In this document: positions 39,024 to 51,500 of the stretch, in pieces | How the letters are laid out: the number at the start of each line of letters is the position of its first letter | Numbering within the stretch: position 1 is the first letter of the stretch | Origin: a bacterium | GTDB lineage: Bacteria; Myxococcota_A; UBA9160; UBA4427 | Length of the DNA: 64,000 nt | Reading direction: 5' to 3' | NCBI GenBank assembly: GCA_024742285.1 | Contig: JANSYR010000021.1 | Coordinates: forward strand, 1 to 64,000 | The notes under the pieces: model-generated | Seen by the model: only the letters and a program-made list of their open reading frames with translations | Told to the model about the DNA's origin: nothing | The model's database searches: none | Translations under genes and position numbers: made by a program

Positions 39024-41870
39024 TCAGTCGTTGACCGCCACGCGAGTCGTCGGCTCGTCGACGGCGAGCCCGACACGCTCCCACTGACCTTCGTTCCGGC
39101 GCAGCTCGTAGGTCGGCCAATACTCGAGGTCGAGCTTGAGCGTGATCACGTCCGGCTTCCCATCGAGATCGAGCGTCTCGAGCCGAACGGCCTCGCGGTC
39201 GCCCTTTCCCGAGACGGCGGCGAGGAACGCGTCGAGATCCGCGACCGGCGTCCCGTCCACCTCGACGATCCGGCTCGTGGCCTCGAGCCCGTAGCGCGTC
39301 GAGGGCGAGCCGAACCAATGGCGCGAGACGTAGACGCCGCCCCGCGGAATGCCGTACTGGCTCGCGAGCGCCGGATGCGCCGGCTGGAGCAGCGCGCCGC
39401 CCCACAGCACCGCCCGCGTCGTTCCCTCGCCCGACAGCAGCGCCGGCTCGACGTCCAGGGTCACGACCTCGCCTTCGCGCAGCACGGCGATCTCGACTCG
39501 TCCGCCTCGGGTCACGCCGTAGAGGTCGCGCACGCGCGAAACCGGCTTGCCGCCGATCGAGAGGATCAGGTCGCCCTCGGCGAAGAGCTCGAACCCCGGC
39601 AGGCCGCGACTGCGGCGGACGACCGAGAGGACGCGCTTGGTTCTCGGCGCGTGCTTCTCGATCCGCCGCGCCTGGGCCTCCGGAAGGCCCCGATCCCGCG
39701 CTGCGGCCAGGGTCAGCGGCTCGAGCTCGATTCCGAGCGAATGCCAGGCGACGGGCCCGCCCTCCGAGAGCGGCTCCACCATTCTCGATACGTGATAGGC
39801 GGGGATCGCGCCGAAGAAGCCTTCCGCCGCCCCGCTCCCCATCGAGAACGACGCCCAGAACGAGAGCACCCGCCCGAAACGATCCGCCAGTACGCCCCCT
39901 ACGGTCTGCGCGGGATCCTCGACGCTCGCGACCTCCAGGTTCGCCTCCCGGAAGCGCGGCGGATGGGTCATCGAGAGCTGTACGGGCTCGCTCCGCGCGA
40001 TCCGCGTCCATCGCGACACGACTCGCTCCGTCGACGTGAGCCCGACGAGCCAGACGTCGTCCCCCGCCTCGAGGTCGGCGTCCCGGAGCTTCGCCGCGCG
40101 GACGGGTGTGTCGCCGAGCAGGGTCGGGTCGTAGCGAACGACCGCCAGATTCCGCTCGGGGTGGAGATAGACGAGCTCCCCGGGCACCTCGACGGCGCCC
40201 CCGAACGTCAGGCGGATGTCGGCGAGCGCGATCGGCACCGTCTCCCGATCGACGACGACGAGCCCCTGCTCCGCGTCGACCACCAGCCCGGCACCGTGGA
40301 ATTGATCGCCGTGGACGCCGTCGAGGCGATAGGCGATCGAGGTCGAGACCATCACGAGAGACGAAGCCACACGACGCACCGCGTAGGGCCCGTCGACCTC
40401 GAGATCCGTCTCGCCTCCTCGAACGGCCTCCATCGGCGGCGCCGGCGGGGACTCGACGCAGGGCCACCGCCCGGTCGAGTCGTCGCGGCGACAGTGTCGC
40501 ATGGAGAACCAGCGACGATCGTTCCGCAGCAGCCCCACCAGCGGCGAACGCGGTTGCCCGAGCTGGAAGAAGCGAACGAGCATCTTCGAATCGTGGGGTT
40601 GCGCGGCGACGACCTCTTCGAAGCGTTCGAGGGTCGGCGTCGGCTCGCCGGCCACCTCGGTGATCACGGAACGGCGCGTGATCCCGGCGGAGCCGAGCGC
40701 GTAGCCGCCGGCGGCGACGTAGACGCCTTCGACCGGCACGGCTGCGTTGCGGGCCATGTGATACGAGAGCGGGTTCAGCACGCCGCCTCCGAACTCCAGG
40801 TAGTGGTCCGGCGTGATCGCGTGGAGATCCCCCACTTCGAGCTCGACCCGAAGCGCCTCGCCCCCGCGCTCGACATCCAGGGAGACGGTGCCCCCGACCC
40901 GCGCGTCGAGCGCCGACTCGATCGGCAGGAAGGCATTGACGGGCCGGCCTTCGACGCCCACGAGCACGTCCCCGGCCCGGAGCACGCCGTCTCCGGGCCC
41001 GCCCGGGACGACCTCACGCACGACGATCATCCCGGTCCCGTCCGGGAAGGCCGCGCGAATCCGCGCCTCCGTCTGCCCGTCGAGCCCGAGCCGTCGCACC
41101 ACGTCGAAGGGCAGATGGGCGAAGACCGTCTGCAGCGTGCCGCGGGGCACCGGACGCCCGGCGCGGAGCAGATCGACCGCTCGCTTCACCCGATCGAGAG
41201 GCAGGTAGAAGCTCGAGGCCGCCGAGCGCTGTCCCGCCGCGTTGAGCGCGACGACGCGTCCGTCGATGTCGATCACCGGCGAGCCGGACGACCCCCCGGA
41301 CGTGCCAGAGGCGGCCTGAATGTAGAACGTGTTGAAGTCGTTGAACGAGGCACGCCCGTATTCGGGGGCGTCGCGATCGAGCCGCGCGATCGTGCCCTGG
41401 AGGATCGAGAGCTTCTCCCCCGCATCGTTGCCGACGACGCGGATCTCGGTGCCGACGCGGGCGCGTTCGGGCGAGAGCGAGAGCTCGCCGGTCTCGATGA
41501 AGCGGACGGCGGCCGGGTCGTAGCGGAAGAGGCCGAAGTCGTGGACCGGGTCGCGGTAGACCGCCTGGACGTCGACCTCCTCGTTGTTCAGGAAGACCGC
41601 CTCGGCGACCACGGGCCCCGGGGTCACCACGTGGCGATTCGTCAGGATCAGCCCCTGTTCGGCATCGACGACGAAGCCCGTCGCGGTCGCCGTTCCCGCC
41701 GTACCGTCATCGAAGGCGCGAGGGGACGAGACACGCAGGACGACCACCGCGTTCGCGACGCGATCGAGGGTCTCCTCCCAGGCGCGGGCCTCGGTCACGG
41801 CTCGGGCTGCGGGAGCGAATCCCGACCCGACGACGAGCACGGCAATCAAGCCGGCGAGAACGCTCCTCAA
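39024..41870 (-). CDS. Nma111/DegP7-like double-domain serine protease with PDZ domains
   Basis: 948 residues, secreted (signal peptide to about residue 24, GFAPAARA). The first trypsin-like domain has His80 (LTNRHVVTPG), Asp111 (DPVHDFGLFRY) and Ser195 (SGGSSGSPVI). A PDZ domain follows (GGPGDGVLRAGDVLVGVEG). A second protease-like domain begins near residue 480 but its His position is Glu (VVVDRETV), so it looks inactive, and more PDZ-like segments follow (GDLILSIGGKPVSRV, RYGLEATSRIVEVDG). This order is that of fungal Nma111p and plant DegP7. Bacterial relatives are less studied; a periplasmic quality-control role is inferred. Starts TTG with GGGGGAG upstream. Confidence 0.85.
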   Translation of the reverse strand: MRSVLAGLIAVLVVGSGFAPAARAVTEARAWEETLDRVANAVVVLRVSSPRAFDDGTAGTATATGFVVDAEQGLILTNRHVVTPGPVVAEAVFLNNEEVDVQAVYRDPVHDFGLFRYDPAAVRFIETGELSLSPERARVGTEIRVVGNDAGEKLSILQGTIARLDRDAPEYGRASFNDFNTFYIQAASGTSGGSSGSPVIDIDGRVVALNAAGQRSAASSFYLPLDRVKRAVDLLRAGRPVPRGTLQTVFAHLPFDVVRRLGLDGQTEARIRAAFPDGTGMIVVREVVPGGPGDGVLRAGDVLVGVEGRPVNAFLPIESALDARVGGTVSLDVERGGEALRVELEVGDLHAITPDHYLEFGGGVLNPLSYHMARNAAVPVEGVYVAAGGYALGSAGITRRSVITEVAGEPTPTLERFEEVVAAQPHDSKMLVRFFQLGQPRSPLVGLLRNDRRWFSMRHCRRDDSTGRWPCVESPPAPPMEAVRGGETDLEVDGPYAVRRVASSLVMVSTSIAYRLDGVHGDQFHGAGLVVDAEQGLVVVDRETVPIALADIRLTFGGAVEVPGELVYLHPERNLAVVRYDPTLLGDTPVRAAKLRDADLEAGDDVWLVGLTSTERVVSRWTRIARSEPVQLSMTHPPRFREANLEVASVEDPAQTVGGVLADRFGRVLSFWASFSMGSGAAEGFFGAIPAYHVSRMVEPLSEGGPVAWHSLGIELEPLTLAAARDRGLPEAQARRIEKHAPRTKRVLSVVRRSRGLPGFELFAEGDLILSIGGKPVSRVRDLYGVTRGGRVEIAVLREGEVVTLDVEPALLSGEGTTRAVLWGGALLQPAHPALASQYGIPRGGVYVSRHWFGSPSTRYGLEATSRIVEVDGTPVADLDAFLAAVSGKGDREAVRLETLDLDGKPDVITLKLDLEYWPTYELRRNEGQWERVGLAVDEPTTRVAVND

Positions 41871-41895
41871 GACTCCCCCTGCGAATCCGCGACGC

Positions 41896-42522
41896 CTAGC
41901 GCGCCGTCGCCACCATGCCCGGCAGCACGCGATCGAGATACTGCTTCACGTACTTGCCGAACACGTCGACCTCGAGATTGACCGGGTCGCCCGGCGTGAG
42001 CTCGGACAGGGTCGTGACCTCGAGGGTGTGCGGAATGAGTGCGACGTGGAAGCCGTCTTCGACGACCTTCACGACCGTGAGGGACACCCCGTCGATCGTG
42101 ACGGATCCCTTGTCGACGAGCTGGCCGGCGAGCTCGGGGTCGCACTCGATGTGGAGCTCGACGTCGTTGCCCCCCGTGCCCTCCCGGTCGAAGCGGCGCA
42201 CGCGCCCGGTGCCGTCGACGTGCCCCTGGACGATGTGACCGTCGAAGCGGGCGCCGACGCCCATCGCGCGCTCGAGGTTCACGCCATCGCCCTCGGCGAA
42301 GCCGCCCACGCGGGTCTTGTCGCGGGTCTCCTGGATCGCCTCGAAGCCGAAGCGGGTCCCGTCGATCTTCGTCACGGTCAGGCAGCAGCCTGCGACGGCG
42401 ATCGAGTCCCCGAGCCCGACCCCTTTCGAGATCGGGCCGAGATCGATCACGAACCGGGACAGGTCCGGCAGAGTCTCGACGGATTCGATGCGGCCGACGT
42501 GCTCGACGATTCCGGTGAACAT
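41896..42522 (-). CDS. ribE: Riboflavin synthase alpha subunit
   Basis: 208 residues. Makes riboflavin from two molecules of 6,7-dimethyl-8-ribityllumazine. It starts MFTGIVEHVGRIESVE and has two lumazine-binding domains: GDSIAVAGCCLTVTKID with GHIVQGHVDGTGRV in the first, KGSVTIDGVSLTVVKV and IPHTLEVTTLSELTPGD in the second. The second carries DVFGKYVKQYLD. It lies between the thrC end and the protease gene; other rib genes are not in the window. Confidence 0.96.
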   Translation of the reverse strand: MFTGIVEHVGRIESVETLPDLSRFVIDLGPISKGVGLGDSIAVAGCCLTVTKIDGTRFGFEAIQETRDKTRVGGFAEGDGVNLERAMGVGARFDGHIVQGHVDGTGRVRRFDREGTGGNDVELHIECDPELAGQLVDKGSVTIDGVSLTVVKVVEDGFHVALIPHTLEVTTLSELTPGDPVNLEVDVFGKYVKQYLDRVLPGMVATAR

Positions 42523-42601
42523 GGTGAGCGGACTCTAGCGCCCTCCCGGCGACCGGACGTCACGAGCGGACCGGAATCGGCCCACCCGGGAGACGCCGCA
42601 G

Positions 42602-43963
42602 TCAGCGCCCGAACCGCGCGTCGATCTCGCGCAGCATCTGATCCCGAACGGTCCCGTAGTCCGCGTCGAGCTCGATCGGCGGATTCGGATGCTCGGCGAC
42701 GATCCCTTCGAGCTCCATCGAGTGATACGCGAGCTTCGAGTCCACGAACTTGAGCCCGTGGGCCGTCGACACGACGACCACCTGGTCGCTCGACTCGACG
42801 AGGCCGCGTGCCTGGAGCTTCCGGAGCGCGACGAGCGCGACGCCCGTGTGCGGACAGTTGAAGAGCCCGGTCCGATCCGCCTTCGCGCACTCCTCCAGGA
42901 TCTCGGACTCCGTCGCCTGCTCGACGACGCCGTCGTAGCGCTTGAGCGCGTCGACCGCCTTGAGATAGGAAACGGGGTTCCCGATCTGGATCGCCGAGGC
43001 CACGGTCTTGCGCGCCGCGATCGGCTCGAAGACCTCGAAGTCCTTCTGGTAGGCCAGATAGAGCGGGTTCGCGGCTTCGGCCTGCCCCACGCAGATCCGC
43101 GGGCGCTTCGACACGAGGCCGAGCTCGAAGAGCATGTCGAGGCCCTTCGCGAGGGCCGACACGTTGCCGAGGTTGCCGCCCGGGATCACGAGCCAGTCCG
43201 GCACCTGCCAGTCGAGCTGCTGCACGATCTCGAGCCCGACGGTCTTCTGGCCCTCGACGCGGAGACTGTTCATCGAGTTCGCGAGATAGACCCCGTCGTT
43301 GGCCGAGACCTGCTTCACGATCTCCATGCAACCGTCGAAGTCCGTGTCGAGGGCGAAGACGATCGCCCCGTTCGCGACGGGCTGGATCAGCTGGGCGAGG
43401 GAGATCTTGCCGCGCGGCAGGAACACGATCGCCGGGATGCCGGCGGCGGCGGCGTAGGCGGAGAGCGCCGCCGAGGTATCCCCCGTGGAGGCGCAAGCGA
43501 CGGCGGGGATGTCCGCCCCGTTCGCGATCATCTGCTTCACCTGGGACACGAGCACCGTCATCCCGAGGTCCTTGAAGGAGCCGGTGTGGCTGTTGCCGCA
43601 GAGCTTGAGCCAGAGGTCGTCGAGCCCGATCTCCCGGCCGTAGCGCTCCGCCCAGAAGAGGTTCGTGTGGCCCTCGTACATCGAGACGACGTTCTCGTTG
43701 TCGATGTCCGGGAGGACCCAGTCCTTCTTGCCCCAGACGCCCGAGCCATAGGGCCACTCGTTCTTGCGCGCGCGTCGCTCGAAGCGATCCTTCCATTCCG
43801 CACCGGAGGTCTTCGCGAGCTCCTCCATGTCGTGCACGACCTGCAGGAGCCCGCCGTTCGAGTCGGTATAGACCACCTCGTCGAGGCCATAGCGCTCTTC
43901 GGGGTCGGCCAGCGACTCGAACCAGGCGCGCGGCTGCGGCTTCGCGGACGCGTCCTCGGACAT
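42602..43963 (-). CDS. thrC: Threonine synthase
   Basis: 453-residue PLP enzyme converting O-phosphohomoserine to threonine. The PLP lysine is in [16 protein letters not shown], and the phosphate-binding glycine loop is in [14 protein letters not shown]. The N-terminus ([21 protein letters not shown]) is the long form of the enzyme. The ATG at 43963 lies 2 bp after the hom stop, so they are coupled. With hom and alaC it forms a threonine branch operon. Confidence 0.95.
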   Translation of the reverse strand: MSEDASAKPQPRAWFESLADPEERYGLDEVVYTDSNGGLLQVVHDMEELAKTSGAEWKDRFERRARKNEWPYGSGVWGKKDWVLPDIDNENVVSMYEGHTNLFWAERYGREIGLDDLWLKLCGNSHTGSFKDLGMTVLVSQVKQMIANGADIPAVACASTGDTSAALSAYAAAAGIPAIVFLPRGKISLAQLIQPVANGAIVFALDTDFDGCMEIVKQVSANDGVYLANSMNSLRVEGQKTVGLEIVQQLDWQVPDWLVIPGGNLGNVSALAKGLDMLFELGLVSKRPRICVGQAEAANPLYLAYQKDFEVFEPIAARKTVASAIQIGNPVSYLKAVDALKRYDGVVEQATESEILEECAKADRTGLFNCPHTGVALVALRKLQARGLVESSDQVVVVSTAHGLKFVDSKLAYHSMELEGIVAEHPNPPIELDADYGTVRDQMLREIDARFGR

Positions 43964-43965
43964 GA

Positions 43966-45303
43966 CTAGACCTCCTCCTCGATCCGGATCACCCGCGGCG
44001 ACTCCGTGACCTCGGCGAGCTGCTCGATCTTCGCGAGGGCGGCGTTGAGGGCTGCTTCGCTGGCGGTGTGGGTCAGGACGATGACCGGGACGGTCGCCGA
44101 TCCGGATCCGCTCTCGCGCTGGACGACCGACGCGATCCCGACGCCTTCCGCTCCGAGCGCGCCGGTGATCTTGCTGAGCACGCCCGGCTCGTCCTTCGCG
44201 GTGAAACGAAGGTAGGCGCGGCCCAGGACCTCGCTGTCCGGGACCGTCTCCTTGGCGACGATGTGCTGGGGCAGATAGCTGAGCGGCGCGACCGGGCCGG
44301 CCTCGCCGCGCTTGATCTCGCGGGCGATCTCGATCAGGTCCCCGACCACCGCGCTCGCCGTCGGCATCTCGCCCGCCCCGGCGCCGTAGTAGAGCGTCGG
44401 GCCGACGGCGTTGCCGATCACCTCGACGGCGTTCATCGCGCCATCGACGTTCGCCAGCATGCTCGTCTTCGGAACCATCGTCGGCTGGACCCGCGACTCG
44501 ATCCGCTCCGTCCCGTCGTCGGCCCGGTGACACTTCGCGACGCCGAGGAGCTTGATCTTGTAGCCGAAGTCGTCCGCCAGCTCGAAGTCCAGGGGCAGGA
44601 GACCGCGGATGCCTTCGGTCGGAATCTCCTCGAACACGACCTCGGCGCCGTAGGCCATCGTCGTGAGGAGCGCGAGCTTGTGCGCTGCGTCGATCCCCTC
44701 GACATCGAAGGTCGGGTCCGCCTCGGCGTAGCCGAGCTCCTGGGCGCGCTTGAGGACGACGTCGAAGTCCTCCCCCGTCGACTCCATCTCGGTCAGCACG
44801 TAGTTCGTCGTGCCGTTCAGGATCCCGAGCACGGTCTCGATCTGGTTCGCCGCCAGGCCCTCGCGCAGCGAGCGCAGGATCGGGATCCCGCCGCCGACCG
44901 CCGCCTCGAAGGCGATGTCGAGGCCCTTCTCGGAGGCGGCGCCGAAGATTTCGCGGCCGTACATCGCAAGCAGCGCCTTGTTCGCGGTCACGACGTGCTT
45001 GCCCGCCTCGAAGGCTTCGAGGATGAACTTCTTGGGCACGTCGTAGCCGCCGACGAGCTCGATCACGATATGGACGTTCGGGTCGGCGATCAGCGCGCTG
45101 GCGTCCGCATCGAAGTGGATCCCCGTGAGGTCGACGCCCCGGTCCGTGTCCTGGTCGAGATCGGCGATCCGAACCATGCGCAGCGGGAAGCCGAGGCGCT
45201 GTTCGATCTCCGCGGCATTGTCCGCGAGCACCTTGACCACGCCCGTTCCGATCGTGCCGAAGCCGATCAGCCCGACGCCGATGCCATCCTGATTGCCGCT
45301 CAT
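43966..45303 (-). CDS. hom: Homoserine dehydrogenase
   Basis: 445 residues. NAD(P)-dependent reduction of aspartate semialdehyde to homoserine. Rossmann start [18 protein letters not shown], catalytic region [39 protein letters not shown] and [20 protein letters not shown]-type motif ([13 protein letters not shown]). A C-terminal ACT domain ([20 protein letters not shown]) gives threonine feedback control. Start ATG 45303. It lies between alaC and thrC. Confidence 0.96.
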   Translation of the reverse strand: MSGNQDGIGVGLIGFGTIGTGVVKVLADNAAEIEQRLGFPLRMVRIADLDQDTDRGVDLTGIHFDADASALIADPNVHIVIELVGGYDVPKKFILEAFEAGKHVVTANKALLAMYGREIFGAASEKGLDIAFEAAVGGGIPILRSLREGLAANQIETVLGILNGTTNYVLTEMESTGEDFDVVLKRAQELGYAEADPTFDVEGIDAAHKLALLTTMAYGAEVVFEEIPTEGIRGLLPLDFELADDFGYKIKLLGVAKCHRADDGTERIESRVQPTMVPKTSMLANVDGAMNAVEVIGNAVGPTLYYGAGAGEMPTASAVVGDLIEIAREIKRGEAGPVAPLSYLPQHIVAKETVPDSEVLGRAYLRFTAKDEPGVLSKITGALGAEGVGIASVVQRESGSGSATVPVIVLTHTASEAALNAALAKIEQLAEVTESPRVIRIEEEV

Positions 45304-45341
45304 CTCGTTCTCCTCGGTGTCCGGCTTCGGCCGGACCGTTG

Positions 45342-46547
<1,206 letters not shown>

Positions 46548-47099
46548 GTCGGTCTTCTCGTTTCGAGGGTCCGGAGCGCTCGACGATTCGCCGACTCGTT
46601 CGCGTTCCACTTCGCGTTCCCGCCCGACGCGCCGAGGCCACCCTCATCGAAGGGATCGGCCCGGTTCGTGTCGGACGTTTCGGTCGCTCTCTCGGGGGAA
46701 TGCCCTGGACCCTGGGAATGGCCGCTGCATGAGACCCGCCTCGGAGCCGACCCGTTCGGGTTGCTGCGCCGCTTCCGGAGAGGGAGGAGGTTCCGCCTCC
46801 TGCCGCACCCGGAGCAGGCAGCGCCCTGCCCGTCCGTCGCCCGCCCACCGTTTCCTGGATCGATCCCTTCGGATCCCCCGGCCCCGGCGGGCTAGCGAGC
46901 CGCCCCCGTCGTCGCGCGCGTCGCCGCGGCGCATCCGCCCGGGGCTCGGGCGGCGGTCTCGGCGGTGGCGCAAGCGTGCAGGTGGCGATCGATCATCCCG
47001 TTGGGACCCCTTCGAATCGCCCGATCTTACTGGAGAAATCACCTCCCAGGTACCGGCGGTGGGCGATTCGGCGCGCCTTCCCGGGACGTCGCGGGATCC
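46548..47099. other. Long leader region upstream of alaC
   Basis: 552 bp without a confident gene. It holds a perfect 10-bp inverted repeat CGAATCGCCC (47013-47022) / GGGCGATTCG (47061-47070) with a nested weaker hairpin, then an open frame of 34 residues (46892-46996, minus) that is rich in Ala and Thr (ATAETAARAPGG, AAATRATTGAAR) with AAGGGG upstream. A leader peptide for the threonine operon is possible but unproven; no clear terminator follows it. Confidence 0.4.
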
Positions 47100-48500
47100 T
47101 CACACCCCGGGCGCTGGCGGGGCCCCCTCCGCGCCGCCGCGAGGCCACACGAAGACGCCGTAGACCAGCAGCCCGCCGGCAAGGAGCGCCACGGTGACCG
47201 CGGCCTCCCCGGGCCGGGAGAGGGCGATCGCCGCGCCGATCGCGAGATTCACCGCCAGGTAGAGCGCCGGGATCCAGGGATAGCCCCACGCCCGGTACGG
47301 GCGGGGGCGCTCCGGCTGCCTGAGGCGGAGGGCGAAGAGCGCGAGCGTGTCCGCGGACGTCGCCAGGACGATGCCGAAGACGGTGAAATCGAGGGCACGC
47401 GGGAAGCTCTCCAGGAAGACCACGAGCGCGATCGAGACGACCGCCTGAACTCCGATCGCGGCGCTCGGGGTCTGGAACCCGTCGTGCACCCGGTCCGCCC
47501 GTCGCAGGAACATGCCGTCGAGAGCCATCGCGTAGACGATCCGCGGTCCGACGAGCACGGTTGCGTTCAGGGTCCCGAGCACCGAGACCAGGACGAAGGC
47601 CGAGACCCATGCCGCCCCGACGGGCCCGAAGAGCGAGCGCGCCGCCGCCTCGCCGGCATCCACCGTATCCCGCAGCTCCGCCGGGGTGAGCGCGTAGAAG
47701 TACACGACGTTGACCGCCACGTAGAGCGCGCTGCAGATCCCGAGCCCGAGAAAGAGCGAGCGCGGCAGATTCCGCGTCGGTTCCTCGATCTCGCTGGCCA
47801 CGTAGACGCACGCGTTCCACCCGAGATAGGAGAAGAGGATCGGCGAGAGCGCCTGCCCGAAGGCGAACCAGCCGCCCCGCGCGGCGTCCCCGCGCGCGGC
47901 GATCGCTTCCGGCGACCAGGGCGCGAAGGTGCCGTCGCCGAGTATGGGGGCCACGAGCACGAAGACCGCCAGGGCGCCGATCTTGGCGCCGGAGGTGAAG
48001 TTGTTGAGCGAGGCGCCCCAGCGCGTCCCGCGCAGATTGAGAAGAGAGCAGACCCCGATCGCCATCGACGCGAGACCGATGATCCCCGGCCGCTCCAGGC
48101 CGAGCGAGGGCGCCAGGGACTCGGCGAAGACGACCGCCAGCGCGGCGATCGTGCCGGTGTAGATCGCGAAGAACGAGAGCCAGCCGACCAGGAAGCCCGC
48201 CGCCGGGTGGAGCCCTTCGCGGAGATAGACGTAGTCGCCCCCGGCGCGCGGGAACATCGCACCGAGCTCCGCGTTCGCGAAGGCGCCCGCCAACGAGATC
48301 AGCGCCCCCACGATCCAGGCCGCCAGGATCCATCCCGCCCCCGGCAGCAGCCCCGCCACCTGCGCCGGCGTGAAGAAGATGCCGCTCCCCACGACCGACG
48401 CGACGATCAGCATCGACGCGTCCCGGAGCCCGAGCACGCGCGGCAGGCGGTCGCGCGGATGAGACGCCGGCGCGTCGGCTCCCCCGCTCGACGCGCTCAA
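47100..48500 (-). CDS. APC-family amino acid permease
   Basis: 466-residue transporter with about 12 membrane helices. The first has the APC signature VASVVGSGIFFTPAQVAG; later GWNACVYVASEIEEPTRNLPRSL is the helix 6-7 region. It resembles L-type or amino acid-polyamine exchangers; substrate unknown. The TTG at 48500 overlaps the sbcC stop (TTGA), so it may be coupled to sbcC; this start is inferred. Ends with a low-complexity GGAEGAPPAPG tail. Confidence 0.85.
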   Translation of the reverse strand: MSASSGGADAPASHPRDRLPRVLGLRDASMLIVASVVGSGIFFTPAQVAGLLPGAGWILAAWIVGALISLAGAFANAELGAMFPRAGGDYVYLREGLHPAAGFLVGWLSFFAIYTGTIAALAVVFAESLAPSLGLERPGIIGLASMAIGVCSLLNLRGTRWGASLNNFTSGAKIGALAVFVLVAPILGDGTFAPWSPEAIAARGDAARGGWFAFGQALSPILFSYLGWNACVYVASEIEEPTRNLPRSLFLGLGICSALYVAVNVVYFYALTPAELRDTVDAGEAAARSLFGPVGAAWVSAFVLVSVLGTLNATVLVGPRIVYAMALDGMFLRRADRVHDGFQTPSAAIGVQAVVSIALVVFLESFPRALDFTVFGIVLATSADTLALFALRLRQPERPRPYRAWGYPWIPALYLAVNLAIGAAIALSRPGEAAVTVALLAGGLLVYGVFVWPRGGAEGAPPAPGV

Positions 48501-51500
48501 GGCCGAGTCACCGACAGGGAGCTCCCGCCTCGACCGGGCTGGACGGCGATCCGCGTGTCGATCCGCTCCTGCAGCTCGGGGACGTGGGAGATCAGACCGA
48601 CCATGCGCCCGCCGGACTGCAGCTCGACGAGGGTCGCCAGTGCGAGCTCGAGACTCTCCGGATCCAGGGAACCGAAGCCTTCGTCCACGAAGATCGCATC
48701 GAGTCGCGTCCCACCGCTGTGGCGCTGGACGACGTCCGCGAGCCCGAGGGCGAGCGCGAGGGCGGCGCAGAACGACTCGCCCCCGGAGAGCGTCGCCACC
48801 GGGCGCTCCTGGCCCGTGTGCGCATCCCAGACCGCGAGATCGAGCCCGGCGCGACGACGCCGGTCGCCCAGCTCGGTCACGCGCTGCAGGGCGTAGCGCC
48901 CCTTGCTCATCCGCCGGAGCGAGACCGTCGCCAGGGCGAGCACTTCGTCGAGGAACGCCGCGAGTACGAAGCGCTGGAAGGACACCCGCTCCGGATTCTC
49001 GCCGCCGGCCACGTTCGCGAGCCCGCCGATCCGCTCGTAGCGCGCCACCAGCGTCCCGTTCTCTTCGATCAGCTTCTCGAGCGACGCCGCCAGTCGTGCC
49101 CACCCCGCGGCCCGCTCCTCGAGGCGCCCGACCGCATCCTGCCGCGCCGACCGGTCGCGGTTCGCCGCTTCGAACGCGGTCGCGAGCGCCTCCACGTCGA
49201 CGACGCTCGCGCCCTCCGCCGCCGCGATCGCCGTCTCCTCGACCCGCCGCGCGGATTCGAGATCCCGATCGAAGGCGTCGACCCGCCCCTGCAGCTCGGC
49301 GCGCGCGGCCTCGTCGAGATACGCGGCGCGCAGCGCCCGCTCGTCCTCGAAGCCGGCGCGCGCTCTGGCCTGGTCGGCGGCCTGCTCGGCTTCGGCGACC
49401 GACGCCCTCGTGCGCTGATGTTCCTCCACGACCGCGACCCGCGTCGCCTCCCGCTCCGCGCGTACGCGGACGGCGTCCCCCACCGCGGCGGCCGTCGCCT
49501 CGATCCGCTCGGCCAGGGCCGACCGCCGCGTCTCGGAGGCCGAGAGGGCCTCGGCGAGCGCCTCCGGCGTCCTCGCCTCCGCGGGAAGCGCGGCCGCCTG
49601 CGTCGCGAGGTTCTGCGCCGACGTCTCGATCGCGGCTTCTCCGCCCGCGTGCTCGCGACGAAGGTCTTCGAGGGGCGCGCGCAGACGCTCGAACCCGGCG
49701 CGTCGCTCCGCGAGCGCCTCGCTCGCCTGCGTCGCCGTCGCGAGCGCGGCCTGGGCGTCCTCGATCGCGCGGTCGGCCTCGGCGAGCGCGACGTCGAGCG
49801 ACGCAAGATCATCGTGCTCGTCGGCCCGGTCCTCCGAGGACTCGCCGTCTCCTCGGAGGGCGTCGAGGGCACGCGTCTCGGAGGCCTGCTCGCCCGCCAG
49901 CCCCGCGCGCTCCGCCACCTGTGGCTCGAGGTGCGCGCGAAGACGCGCCACCCGGTCTTCGAGCGCCTCGATCTCGACCTCGCCCCCCGCCTCTCCGGGC
50001 GCCCGATCGGTCGCCGCCTCCGAGGCCTTCGCGGGATGTTCGGTGGAGCCGCAGACCGGGCAGGACTCCCCGGCGACGAGGGTCGCCGCCAGGCGATGCG
50101 CCGCGGCCGCCCGGTCCTGCGCCTGAGCCTCGCGAAGCGCGGCTTCCGCGAGGGCCAGCTCCGCGCGTTCGGCGTCGATCCCGGCGTCGAGTCGCGTGAG
50201 CCGCTCCGCCCGTCGCGCCAGTGCCGTCTCGAGCGCCGCACGCCGTCGGGCTCGCTCGAGACGCGCGGCCAGCGCGGATCGCGCCTCGGTCCGTGTCCGC
50301 TGGGCCTCGAGCAAGGCGGCATGCCGCTCCGCCTGCTCCTCGAGCGTCGCCAGCGCCCGCTGCGCCTCGGTCGCGAGCGCCGCCTCGCGCTCGAGGCGCT
50401 GCGCGAGCGCCGCCTGGGCCGTGACCCGCTCCGCGTGTTCCGCCCGCAGCGTCTCGAGACGGGCGACCGCCTCACTCGATGCGCGCAACCGAGCGACCGT
50501 CTCCTCGAGTCCCCGGAGCTCGGGGGTCCGCTCTCGCGCAGCGAATTCGTCGTTGCGTGCCCCTTCGAGGGCCTCGTCCGCCGCGCGGACCGCTGCCGTG
50601 GCCCCCTCCAGCCGCCGTGCCGCCTCCTCCGAGGCCCGACGTGCGTTGGCCCAGGCGTCGAAACGCAGCACGACCGGCTCCGCACGCACGGCGTCTCGCA
50701 GCCGGTCCCGCTCGTGCTCGAACTCGGGCTTCCGCGCAGCGAGCGACGCGTGCTGCTTCACCGCGGTCTCCCGCGCCTGCAGCCGCTCCCGATCCACCCG
50801 TCCCCGCTCGAGCGCGTCCCGGGCGACACGTTCCGTCTCGACCGAGGCCTCGAGGGCCGTCCGCGCCTCGTCGATCTCGGCGCCGAGCGCCTTCCGCCGA
50901 AGCGCGAACGCTTCCTCGTTCTCGGCCTCCGCCTGCCCGAGCAGCGTCGCCCGACGCTCCTCGACCCGCCCGAGCTCGTTGCGGAGCTGATCCGCGGCGC
51001 CCTTCAGGCGGCGCTCGAGATCGGCGTAGCGGTCGATGTCGAAGAGCCGCGAGAGGATTTCCTGGCGCTCCTTGCTCGACGCTTCGAGCAGGCGCCGGAA
51101 CTCGCCCTGCGGCAGCAGGATCACCTGCCGGAACTGGGATCGATCGAGACCGAGCAGGTTCCGCACCGCGGCGTCGACATCGCTCTGCTTCGTCGCGAGG
51201 GGCTCCCCCGGCCCGTCCTCTGGCATGCCGGGCTTGAAGCGTTCGATCAGCGCCGTCCCGCGCTCTTCGACGAAGCCCTCGCCCCGACGTTTCGGACGGA
51301 GCTGGCGGGGCGTTCGCTCGATCCGGTAGCGCACGTCGCCGAGCGCGAACCAGAGCGTGACGCGGGTGAGACGCTCCGGGTCGGCGTGCTGACTCCGCAG
51401 GTGGGGCGCCGACGCGTCCGCGCCCGCGGGCGTTCCGTAGAGCGCGAAGCAGATCGCTTCGAGGATCGTGGACTTCCCCGCGCCGGTCGGCCCGTGGATC

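Noticed and set aside
38979-41981. Open frame of 1000 codons on the plus strand opposite the Nma111-like gene
   Set aside because: It is a shadow of the real minus-strand gene caused by high GC; no domain and no ribosome site.
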